From contig NZ_JAGLEJ010000037.1 in assembly GCF_023145115.1 (NCBI RefSeq), forward strand, positions 1 to 64,000: DNA of 64,000 nucleotides. Reading direction: 5' to 3'. Source of the stretch: Algiphilus sp. (lineage in GTDB: Bacteria > Pseudomonadota > Gammaproteobacteria > Nevskiales > Nevskiaceae). A program made the translations under genes and the position numbers. The notes beneath the pieces were generated by a model. That model saw nothing but the letters and a program-made list of their open reading frames with translations, was not told the DNA's origin and ran no database searches. Positions 53,815 to 62,478 of the stretch are shown in pieces; positions within the stretch are counted from its first letter, which is position 1; each line of letters opens with the position of its first letter.

Positions 53815-54714
53815 CTAGAGCAGCCACCACAGCGCGACCGGCACGATCAGCAGCGAGAGCGCGTTGCCGATCGCCACGATCGACGCCACCGATCCGGGCT
53901 CCTGTCCGAAACGCTCGGCCAGCATGAAGTTCATCACGGCCGGCGGCAGCACCGCATAGAGCAGCAGGTTGTCGGCGAGCGCATCCGGCGGCTGCGCCCA
54001 CGCGATCCAGGGCAGCGCGATGGCGAGGCCGGTGAGCGGCGTCAGCAGACCGCCGACCAGCCCGATGCGCCACGCCCCCAGCCCGCCCTCGGACAGTCGC
54101 ACGCCGAGCGCCACCAGCATCAGGGGGATGGCGACATCGCCGAGCATGGCGATGCCGGGCTCGATGAGCGCCGGGATGCGCCAGTCCAGCGCCATCGCGG
54201 CGAGACCGGCGGCAGTGGCCAGCAGCATCGGGTTGCGCAGCAGCGCACCGATGTCCAGCCGCCCGTTGAGCACGATCAGCCCGACGGTGAACTGCAGGAC
54301 CGTGGTGGTCACCAGCAGCACCACCGCCATGGGCAGCGCCGCTTCGCCGAAGGCCAGCACCGCGAGCGGCATGCCCATGTTGCCCGAGTTGTTGAACATC
54401 GCCGGTGGCGCCAGTGTCCGCGGTGCCCAGCCCAGGGTGCGCGCCACCGGCCAGGCCAGCAGCCCCGAACCCAGCACGATGACCGCGGCGCCGAGCGCGG
54501 CAGCGCCGAGCGCCAGCTCGCCCTCGGTGCGTTCGGCCAGCGCATGGAAGATCAGCGCCGGGATGAACAGCACCAGATTGAGCCGGTTGGCGGCCGACAT
54601 GTCGACCGGTCGCCAGCGCGCGTAGGCCAGGCTGATCAGGACGATGCCGAATACCGGCACCGTGACCTCGAGAATGCGGAAGAGCACGTCGGGTGGCGGA
54701 AGCGGAGCGGGCAT
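53815..54714 (-). CDS. AEC-family (auxin efflux carrier-like) transporter
   Basis: A 299-residue inner-membrane carrier with ten helices. The family's central PAMFNNSGNMGMPLAVLAFG loop (conserved Asn and Gly in TM4) and the matching TM9 PPAVMNFMLAERFG are intact. Bacterial members export or import small carboxylates such as malonate or malate. The ATG at 54714 matches the family start. It is divergent from phaB with 69 bp between. Confidence 0.88.
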   Translation of the reverse strand: MPAPLPPPDVLFRILEVTVPVFGIVLISLAYARWRPVDMSAANRLNLVLFIPALIFHALAERTEGELALGAAALGAAVIVLGSGLLAWPVARTLGWAPRTLAPPAMFNNSGNMGMPLAVLAFGEAALPMAVVLLVTTTVLQFTVGLIVLNGRLDIGALLRNPMLLATAAGLAAMALDWRIPALIEPGIAMLGDVAIPLMLVALGVRLSEGGLGAWRIGLVGGLLTPLTGLAIALPWIAWAQPPDALADNLLLYAVLPPAVMNFMLAERFGQEPGSVASIVAIGNALSLLIVPVALWWLL

Positions 54715-54783
54715 CCAGTGTACGGACCGCACGGTCACGCGCTTCGGGTAGCATCGCGGGCCCGATCCCATCCGTGATGCCTC

Positions 54784-55521
54784 ATGACCCAGCGCATTGC
54801 CTACGTGACCGGCGGCACCGGCGGCATCGGCCGCGCCATCTGCACTGCCCTGGCCGGCCGGGGCTGCCGCGTGGCGGCGCTGGGCCACCCCGCCGATGCC
54901 GATGCGGTGGCCGCATGGCAGGCCGGCGACGGCGCCGGCATCGAAGTCGCGCTGGCCGATCTCGCCGATCCTGTCGCGGCCGAGGCGGCGCTGGCCGATC
55001 TGCATGATCGTGCCGGCACGCCGGACATTCTGGTCAATGCCGCCGGCATCACGCGGGACGCCCGCTTCGCGAAGATGACCCCGGGGCAGTGGCGCGAGGT
55101 GATGGCGGCCAACCTGGACGCCGCCTTCCACGTGACGCAGCCGCTGTTCGCCGGCATGTGCGAGCGCGGCTTCGGACGCATCGTCAACATCGCCTCGGTC
55201 AACGGCAGCCGCGGTCAGTTCGGTCAGGCCAACTACGCGGCCTCGAAGGCGGGGCTGCACGGGCTGACCATGAGCCTGGCGCGCGAGGGCGCGCGCTACG
55301 GCGTCACCGCCAACACCGTCTCCCCGGGTTACATCGCCACGGCGATGACCGCCGGCATGCGGCCCGACGTGCTCGAGGCCATCACCGGCGAGATTCCGGC
55401 CGGCCGCCTCGGCGAGCCCGCCGAGGTCGCCCGCGCGGTCGCCTTCCTGTGCGACGACGGCGCCGGCTACGTCACCGGCGCCAATCTCCCCGTCAACGGC
55501 GGCCTGTACATGGGCTTCTGA
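54784..55521 (+). CDS. phaB: Acetoacetyl-CoA reductase (PhaB type)
   Basis: A 245-residue short-chain dehydrogenase: TGGTGGIGRAI cofactor loop, LVNAAGITRDARF, and the PhaB-type active site NIASVNGSRGQFGQANYAAS with Tyr and Lys of YxxxK. PhaB reduces acetoacetyl-CoA to (R)-3-hydroxybutyryl-CoA with NADPH for polyhydroxyalkanoate synthesis. The esterase at the window start is of the PHB-depolymerase type, but no PHA synthase is present here. A FabG-like role cannot be fully excluded. Confidence 0.85.
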   Translation: MTQRIAYVTGGTGGIGRAICTALAGRGCRVAALGHPADADAVAAWQAGDGAGIEVALADLADPVAAEAALADLHDRAGTPDILVNAAGITRDARFAKMTPGQWREVMAANLDAAFHVTQPLFAGMCERGFGRIVNIASVNGSRGQFGQANYAASKAGLHGLTMSLAREGARYGVTANTVSPGYIATAMTAGMRPDVLEAITGEIPAGRLGEPAEVARAVAFLCDDGAGYVTGANLPVNGGLYMGF

Positions 55522-55530
55522 CCGGGCGCA

Positions 55531-57603
55531 TCAGCGCTCGGTGAACGCGAGCACGAAGGCATAGTCGCGCGCCAGCTCGTGCAGACGCTGGAAGCGCCCC
55601 GAGCGGCCGCCGTGGCCGGCCTCCATCTCGGTGTGCAGCAGGATGGGCGCATCGCCGGTGTGGTGATCGCGCAGTTTCGCCACCCACTTCGCGGGCTCCC
55701 AGTACTGCACCTGCGAATCCCAGAGTCCCGAGGTCACCAGCATCGCCGGGTAGGCCTGTGCGCGGATGTTGTCGCAGGGCGAGTAGGCCGCGATGGTCGC
55801 GTAGTCGTCCGGGCGCTGGGGGTTGCCCCACTCGTCGAATTCGTTGGTGGTCAGCGGGATGCTCTCGTCGAGCATCGTGGTCAGCACGTCGACGAAGGGC
55901 ACGTGCGCCGAGATGCTGCGGTAGCGCGAGGGGTAGTCGTTGGCGATCACGCCCATCAGCAGCCCGCCCGCCGAGCCGCCGGTGGCGTGCAGCTGATCCG
56001 GGGCGCAGACGCCTTCGGCCACCAGCGTGTCCGAGACGTCCATGAAGTCGCGGAAGGTGTTGGGCTTGTGGGCCAGCCGTCCGGCGTCGTACCAGGCGCG
56101 GCCGAGGTCCTCGCCGCCGCGCACATGCGCCACGCCGATCACCCAGCCGCGGTCGAGCAATGACAGGCGGTGACTGGAGAAGCCCGGATCCAGGCAGATG
56201 CCGTAGGCGCCGTAGCCGGTGAGCAGCATCGGCGCGCTGCCGTCCAATGGGGTGTCACGGCGATGCAGCAGCGACACCGGTACGCGCGCGCCGTCGCGTA
56301 CCTCGATCCAGCGGTAATCCGAGCTGTAGTCGGCGGCATCGAAATCGCCCATCACCGGCTGTTGCTTGACGAGCGTGCGGCTGCCCGAGGCCAGCTCGTG
56401 GTCGTAGATCGTCTCCGGCGTGGTGAGCGTGGACTGGGCATAGCGCACGGTGGGGCTGGCGGGCTCCGGCGCGCCGATCAGATGAATGGCCGAGGGCGTG
56501 TCGTCGCCGGCGATGAGACGTTCGTCGCCACCGTCCCAGCGCCGCAGGCGCAGGCGCAGCAGACCGCCGACGCGCTCCTCGATCGCCAGCCAGTCGTCGT
56601 AGCACTCGAAGCCTTCGACGAGGGCGTCGTCGCGATGGGGCACGATCTCCTGCCAGCGCGCGCGCTCGGCGCCCTCGTTGAGCGGCGCGCGCAGCAGGCG
56701 GAAGTTGGGGGCGTCCTCATTGCTGCGGATGACGATATCGTCGCCGTGGTCCTCGACGTCGTATTCGTGGCCGCCGGTGCGCGGGATGACCGGGGCGAAG
56801 CCGATCTCGGGCGCATCGGCCGGGGCGAAGCGCCATTCGGAGGTTTCGGTGGCCTGTAGCGTGATGAAGACGTAGCGCCCGGAGCGAGCGCGGTGCACGC
56901 CCATGAAGAAGCTGTCGTCGCCCTCCTCGTAGATCAGCGCGGGCTCGGCGTCGGCCTCCCGGGACACGATGAAGACGCGATTGCCGAGCAGCGTGGTGGC
57001 GTCCTGCTGCACATAGAGCAGCCGCCGGCTGTCCGAGGCCCAGGCCAGATCGGGCTGGATGTTGTCGGCGCGCGGTGCGGTGGTCGCACCGGTGGCGAGA
57101 TCGCGGATGCGCAGCCGGTACTGGCGCCGGCCGACGCAGTCCTCGGTCCAGGCCAGCCAGCGGTTGTCCGGGCTGACTTCCATCGCGCCGAGCCGGTAGT
57201 AGGCGTGGCCCTCGGCCTCGAGGTTGGCGTCGAGCAGGATCTCTTCGGCCGCGTCCATCGTGCCCTGGCGCCGGCAGTGGATGGCGTAGTCGCGGCCGGC
57301 CTCGTAACGGCTGTAGTACCAGTAGCCGTTGTCGAACTCGGGCGGGCCGGCGTCGTCCTCCTTGATGCGTGCCTTCATCTCGGCGAAGAGCCGTTCGCGC
57401 AAGGGTTGCTGATCCGCCGTGGCCTGCTCGAAGTAGCGGTTCTCGGCCTCGAGATGCGCGATGACTTCCGGATTCTCCCGGCTGTCGTCGCGCAGCCAGT
57501 AGTAGGGGTCGACGCGCGTGCCGCCGGCTGCCGCGACTTCGCGCGGTCGCTGCGCCGGGCGCGGTGGCTGGAGGGAAGGCGGGTGGCTCGCTGGTGGCGT
57601 CAT
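55531..57603 (-). CDS. ptrB: Oligopeptidase B-type S9 serine peptidase
   Basis: A 690-residue prolyl-oligopeptidase family enzyme. The N-terminal seven-bladed propeller (DPYYWLRDDSRENPEV start) is followed by an alpha/beta-hydrolase domain: GYGAYG, the catalytic Ser in GGSAGG near residue 543, Asp in TSGLWDSQV near 630 and His in AGHGGRSGR near 662. Oligopeptidase B cleaves peptides up to about 30 residues after Lys or Arg in the cytosol. Length and order match the family. It is convergent with phaB. Confidence 0.93.
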   Translation of the reverse strand: MTPPASHPPSLQPPRPAQRPREVAAAGGTRVDPYYWLRDDSRENPEVIAHLEAENRYFEQATADQQPLRERLFAEMKARIKEDDAGPPEFDNGYWYYSRYEAGRDYAIHCRRQGTMDAAEEILLDANLEAEGHAYYRLGAMEVSPDNRWLAWTEDCVGRRQYRLRIRDLATGATTAPRADNIQPDLAWASDSRRLLYVQQDATTLLGNRVFIVSREADAEPALIYEEGDDSFFMGVHRARSGRYVFITLQATETSEWRFAPADAPEIGFAPVIPRTGGHEYDVEDHGDDIVIRSNEDAPNFRLLRAPLNEGAERARWQEIVPHRDDALVEGFECYDDWLAIEERVGGLLRLRLRRWDGGDERLIAGDDTPSAIHLIGAPEPASPTVRYAQSTLTTPETIYDHELASGSRTLVKQQPVMGDFDAADYSSDYRWIEVRDGARVPVSLLHRRDTPLDGSAPMLLTGYGAYGICLDPGFSSHRLSLLDRGWVIGVAHVRGGEDLGRAWYDAGRLAHKPNTFRDFMDVSDTLVAEGVCAPDQLHATGGSAGGLLMGVIANDYPSRYRSISAHVPFVDVLTTMLDESIPLTTNEFDEWGNPQRPDDYATIAAYSPCDNIRAQAYPAMLVTSGLWDSQVQYWEPAKWVAKLRDHHTGDAPILLHTEMEAGHGGRSGRFQRLHELARDYAFVLAFTER

Positions 57604-57676
57604 CGGGGCTGCGTGCTGAAGCGGGCGCCCATTGTGCAGCCGATCGTGCCGCCCATCGCCTCGCGGAGCTCGTCGC

Positions 57677-58258
57677 TCAGGTGCTGGTCAGCAGGTAGAG
57701 CAGTGCGATCAGCGAGCCGCCGCCCGCAGCAAAACCCAGCGCCCCGAGCAAGCCGTCCTGGCCGAGCATGGCGATTGCGAGCAGGGCGATGCCCAGCGCC
57801 GGCAAGGCTGCGGCGAAGGGCAGCACCTCCAGGGGCACCATGACGCCGGCCAGCAGCAGCACGATCAGGATCAGCACCGGCTGCATCGGTCCCGTGACAA
57901 GGGCCTCGAGTCGCGGCCGCGTCAGGCGGTCGATCCGCTGCGTCCACGGTCGCAGGCGGGAAAAAGCGTGCTGCAGGCGCTCGCGCTCGACGCTGCGCTC
58001 GCGCAGCTGGCGCGGTACCCAGGGCTGGCCGCGCCCCAGCAGCCCCTGCCCGGCGATCAGCGCCAGCAGCACCGCCATGGCGGTGGGCACCAGCGGGATC
58101 ATGCCCAGCGGCGAAATCACGATCAGCGCCGGCAATAGCAGCAGCGGGCCGAAGAGCCGCCCCGAGAAGGCCTCCAGGATATCCGCGACGCGGACGATGG
58201 TCGCGTCCTGGGTCTGCTCTTCGAGGCGGTCCAGCACGCTGGTGATGTTATCGGGCAA
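57677..58258 (-). CDS. ExoD-family membrane protein
   Basis: A protein of about 193 residues with the ExoD pattern: soluble start (NITSVLDRLEEQTQ), LEAFSGRLFGPLLLLPALIV, a PLGMIPLVPTAMAVLLALIA segment, a charged middle with RPRLEALV, and paired C-terminal helices. ExoD was found in rhizobial exopolysaccharide mutants; its biochemical role is unclear. The TTG at 58258 has GAGGGA nine bases upstream and is chosen over an ATG at 58351. Confidence 0.78.
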   Translation of the reverse strand: MPDNITSVLDRLEEQTQDATIVRVADILEAFSGRLFGPLLLLPALIVISPLGMIPLVPTAMAVLLALIAGQGLLGRGQPWVPRQLRERSVERERLQHAFSRLRPWTQRIDRLTRPRLEALVTGPMQPVLILIVLLLAGVMVPLEVLPFAAALPALGIALLAIAMLGQDGLLGALGFAAGGGSLIALLYLLTST

Positions 58259-58407
58259 TGTCCGCGTTCCCTCGCTGTGCCGTGCCGCGTCCGGCACGCG
58301 CGCCGCCGCCGCTAGCGCCGCAGCGTGGCGCGAATCGGCTGAGCCTTGCAATGTTGAGCGCGATAGTCGGATGCCTGTGCGGCGGCTGGCAATGGCTAGA
58401 ATGTGTC

Positions 58408-59637
58408 ATGGGGATCATTTCGGTGTTCTGGAAAAAGGGGGCATGCACCGCCGCGCTGCTGGCGGCAGTGACGCTTGCAGCCTGCGGTGGCAGCAGCGGC
58501 ACTTCGGGCGCTGGCGCGCCGGCCAATCGCGGCGACGTGCCGGCTGCGCAGTGGCAGCCGCTGCCACCGGCGCCGGCCGTGGATGCCGAGACGCAGGCCG
58601 CACGCGAGGCGATCCTCGGTCCGGGCGCGACCGACCCCGACGCGGTGCGGCTGTGGTGGTACGGCGTATCCAGCTTCGTCATGAGCATCGGCGGGCATCT
58701 GGTGCTGCTCGACGCCTGGGAGAGCGTCGGCCTGCACGCGGACACGGTGCCCATCGGCCGCGAGGAGCTGGTGGCGCTGCAGCCGGAGGCCATCTTCATC
58801 GGCCACGGCCACTTCGATCACGCCGCCGACGCCGGCTACATTGCCGGTCGCACCGGAGCGGCGCTGGTGGCCGGCGACACGGTCTGCGCGCTGGCGCGCG
58901 AGCGTGCCGCCGACGGGCCGGATCTTCCCTTCCCCTGCCTGGTGCTGGGCAGCGAGGGCGAACCCGAGCCCGGCACGGTGCAGCCGATCCGCGTCTTCGC
59001 CGATCTGCCGGCGGTACACGTGCTGCAGCATGTGCACTCGGCGGCCGATCCGATGGATCTGCTCGAAGGCGGCACGCCGCAGCTCTTCGTGCCGGATCTG
59101 CTGACCTATCTGCTCAACCTCAATACCGATCCGCAGGAGGTCACGCGCTTCGCGCTGACACTGACCGACGACGGCGGCTTCGGCGATCCCAACGGTGGCA
59201 CCTGGGCCTATCACTTCCGCGATGGCGATTTCGGCCTGCTCTGGCACGACTCCTCGGGCCCCATCGACGAGGGTGAGCCCTTCGCGGCCGCCATCCGCCA
59301 GGCCCTGAACAGCTTCCCGGACTGCGTGGATGTGCAGGTGGGCGCCATCGTCGGCTTCGGCATGCTGACCAGCGCCATGCGCGACGCGCGGCTCTATGTC
59401 GAGCACGCGCATCCCAAGCTGAGCCTGCCCAATCATCACGACGCTTGGGCACCGGTGATCGGCCCCGGTGCGGCGGCGCTGGAGCAGCCCTGGCGCGACG
59501 AACTTGCGACGCTGGCGCATCCGCCCGAGCTGGATTATCTGCGCGATCCGCAGGATTTCATGCAGCCGCGGGTCTTCGCGGTGGATGCCCCGCGCTGGAA
59601 GCTGCCTTCACCCGGATCCTCCTGCGCGCAGCCCTGA
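58408..59637 (+). CDS. Metallo-beta-lactamase-fold lipoprotein
   Basis: A 409-residue exported protein: MGIISVFWKKGACTAALLAA with lipobox LAAC, then an MBL-fold domain with metal-binding GHGHFDHAADAG near residue 131. A later HVHSAADPMD and an EHAHPKLSLPNHHD segment near 335 may supply further metal ligands. The substrate class cannot be told. It stands as a single gene, and the ATG at 58408 is the one that places the signal peptide at the terminus. Confidence 0.8.
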   Translation: MGIISVFWKKGACTAALLAAVTLAACGGSSGTSGAGAPANRGDVPAAQWQPLPPAPAVDAETQAAREAILGPGATDPDAVRLWWYGVSSFVMSIGGHLVLLDAWESVGLHADTVPIGREELVALQPEAIFIGHGHFDHAADAGYIAGRTGAALVAGDTVCALARERAADGPDLPFPCLVLGSEGEPEPGTVQPIRVFADLPAVHVLQHVHSAADPMDLLEGGTPQLFVPDLLTYLLNLNTDPQEVTRFALTLTDDGGFGDPNGGTWAYHFRDGDFGLLWHDSSGPIDEGEPFAAAIRQALNSFPDCVDVQVGAIVGFGMLTSAMRDARLYVEHAHPKLSLPNHHDAWAPVIGPGAAALEQPWRDELATLAHPPELDYLRDPQDFMQPRVFAVDAPRWKLPSPGSSCAQP

Positions 59638-59664
59638 GCGCGGCGCCGCGCTGCCGGCGAGCGC

Positions 59665-59877
59665 TCAGCCGCGCCGGCCGCCGAAGACGGCGAGCAACAG
59701 CCCGACGATGGCCGAACCCGCGCCCGCGGCGAGATAGAAGATCGTCTCGTCGCTGTAGTTGCCGGTAATCGCCTCGCCGATCTGCTCGGCGCCCGACTGC
59801 GTGGCGTTGTAGCCGAAGTAGAGCAGGATGACGCCCACCACGAGTAGCGCGATGCCGATAATTCGTCCGGTGCTCAT
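59665..59877 (-). CDS. DUF3185 small membrane protein
   Basis: A 70-residue protein with two helices: IIGIALLVVGVILLYFGYNA and IFYLAAGAGSAIVGLLLAVF, with the SGAEQIGEAITG loop of DUF3185. Function unknown. A GGGAGA site precedes the ATG at 59877. Confidence 0.85.
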   Translation of the reverse strand: MSTGRIIGIALLVVGVILLYFGYNATQSGAEQIGEAITGNYSDETIFYLAAGAGSAIVGLLLAVFGGRRG

Positions 59878-59982
59878 GATCTTCTCCCTACTGGTTGTGC
59901 TTGCAGCTTAGCTGCTCTGGCGACCGCTGGACCGCGTCGCGGCTAACATGGCCGCTGATCATTCGGTGGGGAGGCCAAGGCC

Positions 59983-60384
59983 GTGGCGCAGGAGCAAGCT
60001 TCAACAGGCGCGCGCATGCGGCGCGTGGCGATCACCGTCGTGTTTCTCGGTGCACTGGCCGCCGCCGTCTGGTGGCTTCTGCCGCAGCCCTACCCGGCGG
60101 ATCTCTCGCGCATTGGCCAGGGCCGGCCGGCGCTGGTGCTGGTCTACGACGCCGATCTCGTGGTCAGCGGCGACCAGGCTGCCGAGCTGGATGCCGCGCG
60201 CGACGCGCTGCAGCCGGGCATGGAAGTGCTCGTGGCGAACACGGGCCGGCCCGATGCCGCGCGCTTCATCGCGCAACACGATGCCCGGCCCGGCATGCTG
60301 CTGCATTTCGACGCCGAAGGCGCTCTGATCGAGCGCCTGTCGCCGGTAGTGCCCGCCGAGAAGCTGCGCCGAATCGCCGACTGA
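59983..60384 (+). CDS. Membrane-anchored protein with thioredoxin-like fold, unknown function
   Basis: A 133-residue protein: one N-terminal helix (VAITVVFLGALAAAVWWLLP), then strands PALVLVYDADLVV and MEVLVANTGRPDAA and a final LLHFDAEGALIERL that resemble a thioredoxin-like fold lacking Cys residues. The start is GTG at 59983. It would sit in the periplasm. No family recognised. Confidence 0.55.
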   Translation: MAQEQASTGARMRRVAITVVFLGALAAAVWWLLPQPYPADLSRIGQGRPALVLVYDADLVVSGDQAAELDAARDALQPGMEVLVANTGRPDAARFIAQHDARPGMLLHFDAEGALIERLSPVVPAEKLRRIAD

Positions 60385-60391
60385 GGCCGAG

Positions 60392-60769
60392 CTAGCGCGT
60401 GTAGAGCGACTCGCTGCCGGTCAGATAGGCCGGCGCCTGCTTGCGCACGGTCTCGCGATCCATTTCCTCCGAGGCGATGTGGACTTCCTCCAGCACCTCG
60501 GCGAGTTCCTCGACCTCGTCCTCGATACGCGCCAGCGCGTTCTCGAGGGTGTAGGAAAGCTGGTGGATCTCGGTCATCTCGCTGGCGGTGAGCTCGTCGC
60601 GCTCGATGATGGTGCTCAGCTTGGCGTTGTATTCGCGCAGATGTGTCAGCGCTTCGGCGATCGTCTCGGAGCGCTCGCCTTCGAAGTGTTCCGGCCGGTC
60701 GTCGTCCGCCTGTGCGGCCGTGGCAGCGCAGAGCAGAGCGAATGCGGGGATGAGGAGCGAGGGGCGCAT
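60392..60769 (-). CDS. DUF6746-family exported protein, iron-regulated
   Basis: A 125-residue protein with signal MRPSLLIPAFALLCAATAAQA. The mature part follows the DUF6746 pattern: DRPEHFEGERSETIAEAL, HLREYNAKL, MTEIHQLSYTLENALARI, EELAEVLEEVHIASE. It is mostly helical and acidic. AAGGA lies before the ATG at 60769, and a Fur box lies 19 bp further upstream, so it is probably induced by iron starvation. Function unknown. Confidence 0.82.
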   Translation of the reverse strand: MRPSLLIPAFALLCAATAAQADDDRPEHFEGERSETIAEALTHLREYNAKLSTIIERDELTASEMTEIHQLSYTLENALARIEDEVEELAEVLEEVHIASEEMDRETVRKQAPAYLTGSESLYTR

Positions 60770-60787
60770 GGCATTTCCTTTAGCGCG

Positions 60788-60805
60788 AATGAGAATCATA
60801 ATTAT
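60788..60805. promoter_or_regulatory. Fur box upstream of the DUF6746 gene
   Basis: AATGAGAATCATAATTAT shares the AATGAGAATCAT half of Fur sites and a TA-rich partner half, upstream of the iron-type gene at 60392-60769. Confidence 0.7.
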
Positions 60806-60867
60806 ATCGCAGATCGGTGTGCACCAGCGCCGTCCTGCGCTTGCCGGCCGCTCCGTCGGTGTGCATG

Positions 60868-61089
60868 TCAGCGACGCTGGCGCGCTCCGCGCAGCATGCT
60901 GCGCACCAGCGCGAGTAGGGCGCCGCCGGTCAGCAGCCCCAGGAAGTAGACGCCCACGACGAGCAGCGCCACCGGCAGCTCGATACGCATGGCCAGAAAG
61001 CTGATCGTCACCAGCTTCAGGTTCTGGAAGGCGAAGATCGCGACCACGGCCGCGAAGACGACGATCAGCAAGCTGTAGACGAAGCGCAT
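60868..61089 (-). CDS. LapA/DUF1049-family small membrane protein
   Basis: A 73-residue protein with two helices (FVYSLLIVVFAAVVAIFAF and LPVALLVVGVYFLGLLTGG) around the NLKLVTISFLAM strand, the LapA (DUF1049) pattern. E. coli LapA works with LapB in control of lipopolysaccharide synthesis. No lapB is adjacent. The IS element at 61193 inserted 103 bp upstream of its start. Confidence 0.85.
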   Translation of the reverse strand: MRFVYSLLIVVFAAVVAIFAFQNLKLVTISFLAMRIELPVALLVVGVYFLGLLTGGALLALVRSMLRGARQRR

Positions 61090-61262
61090 GGCAGTCTCAC
61101 AGAGAACCAGTCAGCAGGCTGCGCAGCTGAACGGCAATGGTCAAGCTGTGGCGGCCTTCCGAGGCTGCGATCGGGACGCCTTGCCGTGCTTGTGACCTGC
61201 CTGCCGTTTCTCGGCCCATCGGAAACTTGAGAAGATGGCCTCTGCACACGGAGCAGAGGCAG

Positions 61263-61526
61263 ATGAGGAAGAGTCGATTCAGCGAAGAGCAGATGGTACG
61301 GATCCTGCGGGAGACGGATGCCCGGCCGGTCAGCGAGGTCGCCAAGCAGCACGGTGTCAGCGAGCAGACGCTGTATTCCTGGCGCAAGCGCTTTGGCGGG
61401 CTGGAGACCGCGGATGTGAAGCGGCTTCGAGCTGTGGAGGCAGAAAACGCGCGCCTGAAGCGCTTACTGGCTGAGCGCGACCTGGAGGTCGACGCGCTCA
61501 AGGACATCGCCAAGGGAAAATTCTAG
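61263..61526 (+). CDS. IS3-family transposase OrfA
   Basis: An 87-residue protein with the IS3 OrfA helix-turn-helix (FSEEQMVRILRE, VAKQHGVSEQTLYSWRKRFG) followed by a leucine-zipper-like helix (AENARLKRLLAERDLEVDAL). It ends DIAKGKF with the slippery run GGGAAAATTC at 61514-61523; a -1 shift there continues into OrfB. Confidence 0.93.
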   Translation: MRKSRFSEEQMVRILRETDARPVSEVAKQHGVSEQTLYSWRKRFGGLETADVKRLRAVEAENARLKRLLAERDLEVDALKDIAKGKF

Positions 61527-61549
61527 GCGCGCCCGCACGCCGACGGGCC

Positions 61550-62386
61550 GTGCAGCACGCGGTCCGACTCGGTGTGTCACAGAGGCGAGCGTGCGCGCTG
61601 CTTGCCGTTGCGAGATCCACGTTGCGTTATGAGTCGGTTCTGGAGAAGCGAGATGCCCCAGTCATTGCTGCCATGCGCCAGCTGGCCGCCCTATATCCGC
61701 GCTACGGCTACCGGCGCATTCGGATATTCCTGGCCAGAGAAGGTCATCCGATGAGCGTCGAGCGCTGCCACCGGCTCTGGTGCAAGGCCGGCCTCCAGGT
61801 GCCCCGTAAGCGACCGAGGAAGCGCGTGGCCGCTTCTCGCCCCAGGCCACTGGCACCCAGCATGCGTAACCAGGTGTGGGCCTATGACTTTGTGTTCGAC
61901 GCCTGCGCCAATGGCCAGAAGCTCAAGTGTCTGACGATCATCGACGAGTACACCCGGGAGTGCCTGGCCATCGATGTGGCTGGCTCAATTCGCTCCGCGC
62001 GGGTCATCGAAATGCTGAGCCGACTGGTCTGCCGGCATGGTGCACCGCAGATTATTCGATCGGACAACGGGCCAGAGTTCGTCTCTCGCGCCGTCCTGCA
62101 ATGGATCACCGACGCCCGAATCGACACCGCACACATCGAGCCAGGCAAGCCCTGGCAGAACGGCACGGACGAGAGCTTCAACGGCAAGCTGCGCGACGAA
62201 TGCCTGTCGATGGAGTGGTTCCGCTCCCGCACGGAGGCCCGGGTCATCATCGAAGCATGGCGCCGCCACTACAACGCCGTCCGGCCGCATTCCAGCCTTG
62301 GCTACCGGACACCGAACGAGTACAAGGCTACCCTGAGCAACACCCACCAACCCGAGGCCGGATTCCAGGAATCAGTGGGCCGATAA
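61550..62386 (+). CDS. IS3-family transposase OrfB (DDE integrase core)
   Basis: The catalytic half, 278 residues from the GTG at 61550. The DDE residues are in VWAYDFVFDAC, IRSDNGPEFVS and GTDESFNGKLRDE. Its frame is -1 to orfA and is open back to the slippery run, so the active enzyme is the OrfAB fusion. HTH_21-type start (VSQRRACALLAVARSTL) and C-terminal YNAVRPHSSLGYRTP are typical. Confidence 0.93.
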   Translation: MQHAVRLGVSQRRACALLAVARSTLRYESVLEKRDAPVIAAMRQLAALYPRYGYRRIRIFLAREGHPMSVERCHRLWCKAGLQVPRKRPRKRVAASRPRPLAPSMRNQVWAYDFVFDACANGQKLKCLTIIDEYTRECLAIDVAGSIRSARVIEMLSRLVCRHGAPQIIRSDNGPEFVSRAVLQWITDARIDTAHIEPGKPWQNGTDESFNGKLRDECLSMEWFRSRTEARVIIEAWRRHYNAVRPHSSLGYRTPNEYKATLSNTHQPEAGFQESVGR

Positions 62387-62478
62387 AGGCAGGCAGGTCA
62401 CTTGTCAGTCCGGCCGTTGCCTCGGCATGATTCCGGCGGTGCAGACACGGTCGGCGAGTTGGTTGGGGGAGAGGACAA

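Larger units (their letters stand above)
61193..62400 (+). mobile_element. Complete IS3-family insertion sequence (IS407-like), 1208 bp
   Basis: Imperfect terminal inverted repeats of 25-26 bp: left end 61193-61218 beginning TGACCTGCCTGCC, right end 62376-62400 ending GGCAGGCAGGTCA. The CTTG duplication, orfA and orfB in overlapping -1 phase, and intact DDE residues indicate a recent, probably active copy. It lies in the space between lapA and the dinB-like gene and breaks no recognised gene. Confidence 0.9.
61189..62404. repeat. 4-bp target-site duplication CTTG flanking the IS element
   Basis: CTTG at 61189-61192 and again at 62401-62404 directly border the two terminal repeats. A 4-bp duplication is usual for the IS407 subgroup of IS3. 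Confidence 0.8.

Noticed and set aside
54784..55521. A PHA-synthesis operon around phaB
   Set aside because: No phaA, phaC or phasin gene is nearby; only the reductase and, far away, a depolymerase-type esterase.
61514..61549. OrfA stop as evidence that the IS is broken
   Set aside because: The -1 phase and slippery GGGAAAATTC are normal for IS3 programmed frameshifting.
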